A DNA stretch of 30,603 bases, from positions 1-30,603 of the forward strand of contig JAZFSG010000088.1 in assembly GCA_036446035.1 (NCBI GenBank). The letters run 5' to 3'. The notes under the pieces were generated by a model. That model was not told the DNA's origin. It was given only the letters and a program-made list of their open reading frames with translations, and ran no database searches. A program made the translations under genes and the position numbers. This document shows positions 25,002 to 30,603 of this stretch, piece after piece. How positions within the stretch are numbered: the stretch's first letter is position 1; every line of letters starts with the position of its first letter. This DNA is from CAXMQS01 sp036446035. GTDB taxonomy: Bacteria > Actinomycetota > Acidimicrobiia > Spongiisociales > JAOTWH01.

Positions 25002-26371
25002 TCGTCCTCTTCCTCATCTTGCCGCAGCCTGCTGAAGGCCTTGCCTGCGGCCTCGATCGACTCTATGGCCTCTGGGGAAGGCGTTGGGTGGGCAAAAGCC
25101 GCTCGGACGCTCCACAGCATTCCACTCCCCGCGATCACGACGACGATCGCACCTCCCAAAAGGACGACCCTGGATGGATTATTCAGCGGGGGCCCGAAAC
25201 GATCGCCAAGGAGGCCCTCCAGGTTGGTTGCGACCAACATCGAGACGAGGAGGCCAACCCGCATGAGGGAGAACAGCGCGGCGAAGGTCCTCCCCCGAAC
25301 CTCGTCCGAGGTCTGCTCGTGGAGGTGGGTGAAGCCAAGCACATAAGACGCTCCAGCACCGAAGCCCATCACTGAGAGCCACCCCATGCCGCCGGCAACA
25401 GTTTGCACGAGAGAGGCAGCACCCAGGCCAACGCCCGTGATCAGCAACGCCACCCCGAAGGTGACGTCCCGGCGCCAGAACCTGTGGCCATAGATGGTCA
25501 GAGAGATCATGCCAAGCGCCGCCCCGGTGCCGAGGGCGAACAAGAGAGCGAAGAATCCAGAGGCGTCGGCGTTGAGAGTGTCCTCGGCGAAACCCTTGCC
25601 GAGGACGATGAGCATCCCGCCACCGAACAGGGCAAGAGACATGCCGAGGATGACACCGCGCACCGAAGCCGTCGTGGCCACGAACTTGATGCCCTCCCAG
25701 AAGTCCCGCAACGGCGCCCGCCAGTCGAAGCGGGAGCTGCGCCGCCTGCTCGCGGCAACTTGCTGGCTCGGGATGGCGATGGTTAGCACGATGAGTGCCG
25801 AGAGTATGAACGTCAGCGAGTCGAGACCGAAGAGCACCGCCTCCGTTGTCTCAGGGAACACGGTGAGGAACGAAAACGTGGGAAGGAGGCCGAGGCCCCA
25901 AGCCAAGCCAGCGCCAAGAGGGAAGGTTCCGTAGGCAGCCGTCAGCGTCAACGAGTTGGCTGCCAGCAGGTTGTCATGACCGACCAGCTCCGGCAGCACC
26001 GCTGCTCGAGCCGGTTGACCAAGCAGGGTGAGCATCTCGAGCACGACCGAGACAACGAAGAGCTCGACCAGGTTGTCGGCGAAGGCGAGAGCCAGCACGA
26101 GAATGCCTCGGCCCATGTCCGCGGTGAAGATGAGCAGCTTGCGATTGATCCGATCGGCAAGGACTCCACCGATGGCGCCACCGACGAGGCCCGGAATGAC
26201 CCTGGCGGCCAGCACGACGATGATGCCCTGGCTGCCGGCGATGACGTCGGCGAGGGAGATCTGAGCAAAGAGAGCCGCCCAGTCACCGGTCGAAGAGATG
26301 AAGCCCGCCCAGAACAGCCGCGAGAACGGCCCAGAGGTTATGAGCTGCCTGCTCGATCGGGATTCCTGCAT
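24998..26371 (-). CDS. MFS transporter
   Basis: The 457-residue protein has about 12 hydrophobic segments in two halves with a central cytoplasmic stretch (SQQVAASRRRSSRFDW). The loop between segments 2 and 3 has GGVLADRINRKLL, a recognisable major-facilitator motif A. It looks like the MFS_3/enterobactin-exporter or macrolide-efflux-like group, so efflux of a small molecule is likely; no substrate can be named. It is unusual in lying between topA and tmk, with a 26-base gap after topA and a 4-base overlap with tmk. The C-terminal tail is acidic (RQDEEEDE). Confidence 0.92.
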   Translation of the reverse strand: MQESRSSRQLITSGPFSRLFWAGFISSTGDWAALFAQISLADVIAGSQGIIVVLAARVIPGLVGGAIGGVLADRINRKLLIFTADMGRGILVLALAFADNLVELFVVSVVLEMLTLLGQPARAAVLPELVGHDNLLAANSLTLTAAYGTFPLGAGLAWGLGLLPTFSFLTVFPETTEAVLFGLDSLTFILSALIVLTIAIPSQQVAASRRRSSRFDWRAPLRDFWEGIKFVATTASVRGVILGMSLALFGGGMLIVLGKGFAEDTLNADASGFFALLFALGTGAALGMISLTIYGHRFWRRDVTFGVALLITGVGLGAASLVQTVAGGMGWLSVMGFGAGASYVLGFTHLHEQTSDEVRGRTFAALFSLMRVGLLVSMLVATNLEGLLGDRFGPPLNNPSRVVLLGGAIVVVIAGSGMLWSVRAAFAHPTPSPEAIESIEAAGKAFSRLRQDEEEDE

Positions 26372-26397
26372 CGCCAGACCCTACCCCCGAGCGATTG

Positions 26398-29142
26398 TCA
26401 GCTATCGGAGTCTGCGGACCGTGCTGAGGCCTTTTCGGCTGATTCCTTGGTCTTGGCGGGCGCCTTCTTCGCAGCCGGCTTCTTGGCGGGTGCCTTCCTC
26501 TTGGCCGGGGGCTTCTTGGCTGGGGGCTTCTTAGCTGGGGGCTTCTTAGCCGCCGGCTTCTTGGCCGGCGCCTTCTTCTTGGGGGGGGCTTTGGGGTTCG
26601 CTGGACCCTTGGAACGCCTCTCCGCCAGCAGCTCCGATGCTCGGTCGACGTCGATACGCTCGGGGCTATCGCCCGTTCGCAACGACGCATTTGTCTCGCC
26701 ATCGGTGACGTAAGGGCCGAACCTGCCCTCCTTGACGATCATGTTCTTGCCGGTCGAAGGATCGGGGCCGAGTTCCTTGAGCGGCGGTCGAGCGCCCCGT
26801 CGCCGTTTGGGTTGGGCGAAGATCTCCTGAGCCTCGGCCAGCGTCACTGAGAAGATCTGCTCTTCAGTCTCGAGAGAGCGGCTGTCGCCGACCTTCTTGA
26901 GATATGGCCCGTAGCGTCCGTTCTGCGCGGTGATCTCTTCGCCGTCCTCGGGATCGATGCCAACGACTCTGGGCAGAGACAGCAACTCTTGGGCCTGCTC
27001 GAAGGTAATCCTCTCGGGAGTCATGGTCTTGAAGAGGGATGCAGTCTTCGGCTTCTCCTTGGAGTCCGGATCGAGCTCTCCAAGCTGTATGTATGGACCG
27101 AACCGGCCCGCCTTCACGAAGACCCTCAGGCCGGTCGCGGGATCCTTACCGAGCTCTCGATCATTGCTCGGCGCCTCCAGGAACTCGGTTGCCCGTTCGA
27201 TGGTTAGCTCGTCGGGAGCGATGTCATCTGGGATCGACGCCGTGTCCTCACCCCTCTGGACGTATGGCCCGTAGCGGCCAACCCGGGCCAAGATCTCTCG
27301 TCCCGCAGCGTCTTTGCCGAGGGGAATCGAGTTGACCGCCCTGGCGTCGATCTCCTCGAGGTTGAGGTTGACCATCTCAGCCAACCCGGGAACTCCGTTC
27401 CCGAAGTAGAAGCGACGCAGCCACGGCACGGATTCTTCGGTGCCGTTGGCGATGCTGTCGAGCTCGTCTTCCATGTTGGCCGTGAACCGATAGTCGACGA
27501 GCGTCGGAAAGTGCTGCTCGAGGAGGGTGACCGTGGCGAAGGCAGTGAAGGAGGGCACCAGGGCGGCGCCCTTCTTCCAGGCATAGCCGCGGTCCTGGAT
27601 GGTCGAGATGATGCTGGCATATGTGGAAGGCCTGCCGATGCCGAGTTCCTCCAGGCGCTCGACGAGTGAAGCCTCCGTATAGCGGGCTGGCGGCTTCGTC
27701 TCGTGGCCCTTGACGTCGACCTGCAGTGCCTTGAGCGCGTCACCTTCGACCAGCGCCGGCAGCGGCCGTTCCTCGTCGGGTGCCTGATTGTCATAGACGG
27801 CAAGGAAGCCGGGGAATCCGATGATTCTCCCCGACGCCGCGAAAGTCGTGTCCTTCGAGCCGGCAGCTGCGCCCAATCGCACCTGGACGCTCTCGCCAGA
27901 GGCGTCCTGCATCTCGGAGGCCAGAGTCCGCTGCCAGATCAGCTCATAGAGGCGGGACTGATCCCCGTCGGCGACTTGCCCAGCGACCTCCTTGGGGTCG
28001 CGGAACTTGTCGCCGGCAGGACGGATGGCCTCGTGGGCCTCCTGGGCGTTCTTCACCTTCTTGCTCCACACCCGTGGCTTGTCTGGGACGTAATCGGCCC
28101 CAAACCGGGACGTGATCTCGCGGCGAGCCGAGGCGATAGCGGCTCCGGAAAGCGCGATGCTGTCGGTTCGCATGTAGGTGATGTAGCCCTGCTCATAGAG
28201 GCGTTGCGCCGTGCGCATGGTGCGGGCAGCCGAGAAGCGGAGCTTGCGACCGGCCTCCTGCTGCAGCGTCGAGGTGCGGAACGGCGGGTTGGGCTTGCGC
28301 CGCCACGGCTTGCGCTCAACAGAGCGAATGGCGAAGTCTGCGTTGTCAAGATCCGAGGCGAGAGCGCGGGCAGCAGCCTCATCAAGGCGAATGACCTCAT
28401 CAGATTTCATCTCACCATTGGCGCCGAAGTCCTTCCCGCTTGCGATCCGCTTGTCGTCGATGGCGATGAGAGTCGCCGCGAATCCTCCTCCCTGGCCGTC
28501 GGCTCGGGCGAACTCGCCTTCGAGGTCCCAGTAGCCGGCCGCGACGAACGCCATTCGCTCGCGTTCACGCTCCACCAGGATGCGAGTGGCCGGACTCTGC
28601 ACCCTGCCGGCAGACAGCCGCGGCTTTACCTTCTTCCACAACACCGGTGACACCTCGTAACCGAAGAGCCGGTCGAGGATGCGCCGTGCCTCCTGCGCGT
28701 CGACGAGGCGCCGATCGACCTCCCGCGGATTCTCCAAAGCCTCGTTGATGGCCGCCGGCGTGATCTCGTGGAAGACCATTCGCTTGACCTCGACCTTGGG
28801 CTTGAGCACCTCGAGAAGGTGCCAGGCGATGCTCTCCCCTTCGCGGTCCTCATCAGTCGCCAGGTAGAGAGTGTCTACGCCCTTCAGCAGATCCTTGAGG
28901 ACCTTGACCTGCTTCTTCTTCTCCGCAGGGACGATGTAGAGGGTTTCGAAGTCGTTGTCGACGTCGACCCCAAGACGCGCCCACTTCTTGCCCTTGTGGG
29001 CCTTGGGCACGTCGGCAGCGTTGCGCGGCAGGTCGCGGACGTGACCGATCGAAGACTCGACGATGTAGCCGTCGCCGAGATAGCCGGCGATGGTCCGGGC
29101 CTTGGTGGGAGATTCCACCACAACGAGTTTCTTAGCTGCCAT
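26398..29142 (-). CDS. topA: DNA topoisomerase I with Lys-rich C-terminal tail
   Basis: It relaxes negative supercoils by single-strand passage. The 914 residues contain an N-terminal Toprim domain (about 1-125; VVVESPTKARTI and ATDEDREGE with the metal-binding acidic residues at 97-101), catalytic Tyr323 in YITYMRTDS, then C-terminal repeats each carrying GR(Y/F)GPY (GRYGPYVQRG, GRFGPYIQLG, GRYGPYLKKV, GRFGPYVTDG), and a basic tail of about 65 residues built from AKKP/PAKK units. The repeats and the tail are the typical actinobacterial form, which lacks zinc fingers. The ATG has only weak AGG upstream. It heads the topA–MFS–tmk–holB–plsC run. Confidence 0.97.
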   Translation of the reverse strand: MAAKKLVVVESPTKARTIAGYLGDGYIVESSIGHVRDLPRNAADVPKAHKGKKWARLGVDVDNDFETLYIVPAEKKKQVKVLKDLLKGVDTLYLATDEDREGESIAWHLLEVLKPKVEVKRMVFHEITPAAINEALENPREVDRRLVDAQEARRILDRLFGYEVSPVLWKKVKPRLSAGRVQSPATRILVERERERMAFVAAGYWDLEGEFARADGQGGGFAATLIAIDDKRIASGKDFGANGEMKSDEVIRLDEAAARALASDLDNADFAIRSVERKPWRRKPNPPFRTSTLQQEAGRKLRFSAARTMRTAQRLYEQGYITYMRTDSIALSGAAIASARREITSRFGADYVPDKPRVWSKKVKNAQEAHEAIRPAGDKFRDPKEVAGQVADGDQSRLYELIWQRTLASEMQDASGESVQVRLGAAAGSKDTTFAASGRIIGFPGFLAVYDNQAPDEERPLPALVEGDALKALQVDVKGHETKPPARYTEASLVERLEELGIGRPSTYASIISTIQDRGYAWKKGAALVPSFTAFATVTLLEQHFPTLVDYRFTANMEDELDSIANGTEESVPWLRRFYFGNGVPGLAEMVNLNLEEIDARAVNSIPLGKDAAGREILARVGRYGPYVQRGEDTASIPDDIAPDELTIERATEFLEAPSNDRELGKDPATGLRVFVKAGRFGPYIQLGELDPDSKEKPKTASLFKTMTPERITFEQAQELLSLPRVVGIDPEDGEEITAQNGRYGPYLKKVGDSRSLETEEQIFSVTLAEAQEIFAQPKRRRGARPPLKELGPDPSTGKNMIVKEGRFGPYVTDGETNASLRTGDSPERIDVDRASELLAERRSKGPANPKAPPKKKAPAKKPAAKKPPAKKPPAKKPPAKRKAPAKKPAAKKAPAKTKESAEKASARSADSDS
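26507..26551. repeat. 15-bp tandem repeat encoding part of the TopA tail
   Basis: Three contiguous 15-base units, GGGGGCTTCTTGGCT then two close copies with one or two changes, encode PPAKK-type pentapeptides. The flanking sequence is more degenerate. Copy number may vary between strains. Confidence 0.8.
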
Positions 29143-29227
29143 GGGAAGGGCCTATCGGCCGAGGAACGCGTCAACCAAAGGCTGATGCGGGGCGAGCATA
29201 TTCGCCGACTGTGCCAAACCAACCGTT

Positions 29228-30295
29228 TTAGCCAGGCTCCGGCGCCAGCGCGGCCAACAGCCGATCGATTGTCGCCGGCCAGGTGAACTCCTCCAGAACC
29301 CGCTGACGGCCCTTCTCCCCCATGGACTGAGCACGCTCCCGATCGTCCAGAAGCATCTCAAGAGCCTCAACGATGTGGTCGACCGTGTGCACCACGAAGC
29401 CGGTTTCGCCAGGGACGACGGTCTCCGGAGCGCCACCCGAGGTTCCCGCAAGAACCGGCAGTTCTGTTGCTGCCGCTTCCAGATAGACAAGTCCGAAACC
29501 CTCCGCTTCCAGGCCGAACCAACGCGAGCGGCACGGCATACAGAAGACGTCCATCTGCGCGTAGAGCTCGCCGAGGAGGTCCCACGGCACCCCGACCTCG
29601 ATGCGTGTCGGCACCTGCAACCGCTCGGACAGCTTCCCGAGCGTCTGCCCGAGTCGCCCCCTGCCGACCAACAGGACATCGACATCACGGCCCCTCTTGC
29701 GCAGCTCGGCCGCAGCCTTGAGGAGCCGGGTCTGACCCTTGCGCGGCACGAACCGACTAACGCAGCCAACGGTGGCGCCGCGCCTCGGTTGATCGGGGGG
29801 TGCGAACGAGTCCGTGTCGACGCCGGCACCGATCACTTCCACCGGGAGCTTGGAGAGCCGGCGAACAGCCTCCGCAGTGAAATGGCTGACGGCGAGCCGA
29901 GCGTCGGCCGCCCGCAGAGGTCCGGCGACGAGCCGCCGCAGCACCGGTATGGCCGCCGGGATGGTCACCTCGGCCCCGTGAGACAGAACGGCAAAGGGAA
30001 CGCCAAGGGAGGAGCGCAGACGCTTGCCCAACCTCGGCAAGGGGGTGGGTGCGCCGAACAGAATGTAATCCGCTCCGAACTCCTTGGCTTCGGCTTCGAT
30101 CCAGTTCCTCACAGACGAGGTCGGCCACATGAACGACTTGGAGTGGCGAACCACCCGCGGGTCCGGTTCGGCGTCTTTGTCGGCCGGTGCCAACACGCGT
30201 ACGGGGTGGGGGTAGGCGTCAACCAGACCCTTGAGGTACTGCTGGATGCCGCCGGGCTTCGGCGGGAAGTCGTTGGTGACAACGAGGAGACGCAT
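29228..30295 (-). CDS. Glycosyltransferase family 4
   Basis: The 355-residue protein is a GT-B enzyme. It has N-terminal LLVVTNDFPPKPGGIQQYLKGL with the Gly-rich acceptor-site loop, a central linker with EVIGAGVDTDSFAP, the nucleotide-sugar half beginning VGCVSRFVPRKGQTRLLKA, and EAEGFGLVYLEAAATELPVLAGTSGGAPE, the E-x7-E motif region. It resembles phosphatidyl-inositol mannosyltransferases (PimB/PimC-like) and other actinobacterial GT4 enzymes; donor and acceptor are unproven. The ATG at 30295 shares one base with the upstream stop (TGATG). It ends 85 bases before topA; that gap holds no recognisable element other than a weak topA leader. Confidence 0.92.
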   Translation of the reverse strand: MRLLVVTNDFPPKPGGIQQYLKGLVDAYPHPVRVLAPADKDAEPDPRVVRHSKSFMWPTSSVRNWIEAEAKEFGADYILFGAPTPLPRLGKRLRSSLGVPFAVLSHGAEVTIPAAIPVLRRLVAGPLRAADARLAVSHFTAEAVRRLSKLPVEVIGAGVDTDSFAPPDQPRRGATVGCVSRFVPRKGQTRLLKAAAELRKRGRDVDVLLVGRGRLGQTLGKLSERLQVPTRIEVGVPWDLLGELYAQMDVFCMPCRSRWFGLEAEGFGLVYLEAAATELPVLAGTSGGAPETVVPGETGFVVHTVDHIVEALEMLLDDRERAQSMGEKGRQRVLEEFTWPATIDRLLAALAPEPG

Positions 30296-30603
30296 CAGGC
30301 CTCTAGGTGCGCCGCCGCATTGAAATCTGTCAGCTCCACTCTGTCGTCGTGGATCACCAAGGAAGTCGTCGAGACGTTGTCGGGGAGGCCAACGAGATGG
30401 CGATCTCGATGAGAGAGCCCGAGTGCGCGGACAGCCAACGCGCCGATCGAACCGCCATGGGTGACGGCCGTCGACGTGGGCGTTCCGGCGGCGATCGCTC
30501 TCGCCGCCGCCATCATGCGCTCCTGGACTTGAGAAAGGGTCTCTCCGGTGCCGCCGCTGGCAATGTCCGAGCCACCTGCGATGGCGGTCCATTCGTCTGA
30601 GAA
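30295..30603 (-). CDS. Histidine phosphatase (phosphoglycerate-mutase-like), C-terminal part
   Basis: The frame is open to the window edge, so only the last 102 residues are seen. They contain GGTGETLSQVQERMMAAARA, the helix with the conserved GE(S/T) acid, and STAVTHGGSIGALAVRALGL, the second catalytic His of the histidine-phosphatase superfamily. The catalytic RHG motif lies outside the window. Closest types are cobC/Gpm-like or acid phosphatases; substrate unknown. Its stop shares one base with the GT4 start, so the two are probably cotranscribed. Confidence 0.85.
   Translation of the reverse strand, partial: FSDEWTAIAGGSDIASGGTGETLSQVQERMMAAARAIAAGTPTSTAVTHGGSIGALAVRALGLSHRDRHLVGLPDNVSTTSLVIHDDRVELTDFNAAAHLEA

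Noticed and set aside
26398..26600. Histone-H1-like separate gene
   Set aside because: The Lys/Ala/Pro-rich stretch is continuous with the TopA frame and is the usual tail of actinobacterial topoisomerase I.
30296..30592. N-terminal extension of the glycosyltransferase to 30592
   Set aside because: That part is a frame-shifted shadow of the histidine-phosphatase gene; the GT4 fold starts at the ATG at 30295.

Overview
The window looks like ordinary chromosome from a high-GC actinobacterium (Actinomycetota). Supporting signs are the DUF2342 metalloprotease–tilS–hpt–ftsH gene order, a SigR/SigH-type sigma factor followed by an RsrA-type anti-sigma factor, a topoisomerase I with GR(Y/F)GPY repeats and a Lys/Ala/Pro tail, ClpC, GTG and TTG starts, and apparently leaderless genes. 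The sequence suggests a lineage outside the classical Streptomyces/Mycobacterium models (for example Acidimicrobiia), but there is no rRNA to prove this. I see no prophage, insertion sequence or CRISPR array. No gene-free stretch exceeds 300 bases; the longest gaps are 3686-3905 and 6408-6617.

Layout. (1) 1-3685, minus: a BMP-family ABC importer (lipoprotein, double ATPase, permease cut by the window edge), with a palindrome upstream and a hairpin between the first two genes. (2) 3906-6407, minus: clpC. (3) 6618-7595, plus: a polyprenyl diphosphate synthase, apparently leaderless and divergent from clpC. (4) 7626-18532, minus: a nearly continuous 11-kb run of small membrane protein, DUF2342 metalloprotease, tilS, hpt, ftsH, folP, a phosphatase-like protein lacking its catalytic Cys and Arg, folK, a PanG-like DUF2520 protein, panC, coaX and lysS. 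Most junctions overlap by 1-4 bases, and a hairpin closes the run against gene (3). It joins tRNA modification, purine salvage, membrane proteolysis, folate and pantothenate/CoA synthesis and lysyl-tRNA charging. (5) 18618-19665, minus: a thiol-stress module of SigR-like sigma, RsrA-like zinc anti-sigma and a 64-residue zinc-knuckle protein whose first residues resemble the N-terminal tail of RbpA. (6) 19765-19837, plus: tRNA-Thr(CGT). (7) 19858-22577, minus: FetA/FetB-like transporter and an acyl-CoA dehydrogenase, joined by an 11-copy heptanucleotide array that contains the stop codon of one gene and the start of the next. (8) 22713-29142, minus: topA, an MFS transporter, tmk, holB and plsC. 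(9) 29228-30603, minus: a GT4 glycosyltransferase preceded by the 3' end of a histidine-phosphatase gene.

Most of the window is housekeeping. The items most worth a second look are the RbpA-tail-like protein after the sigma/anti-sigma pair, the dead phosphatase where folB often lies, and the heptad array.
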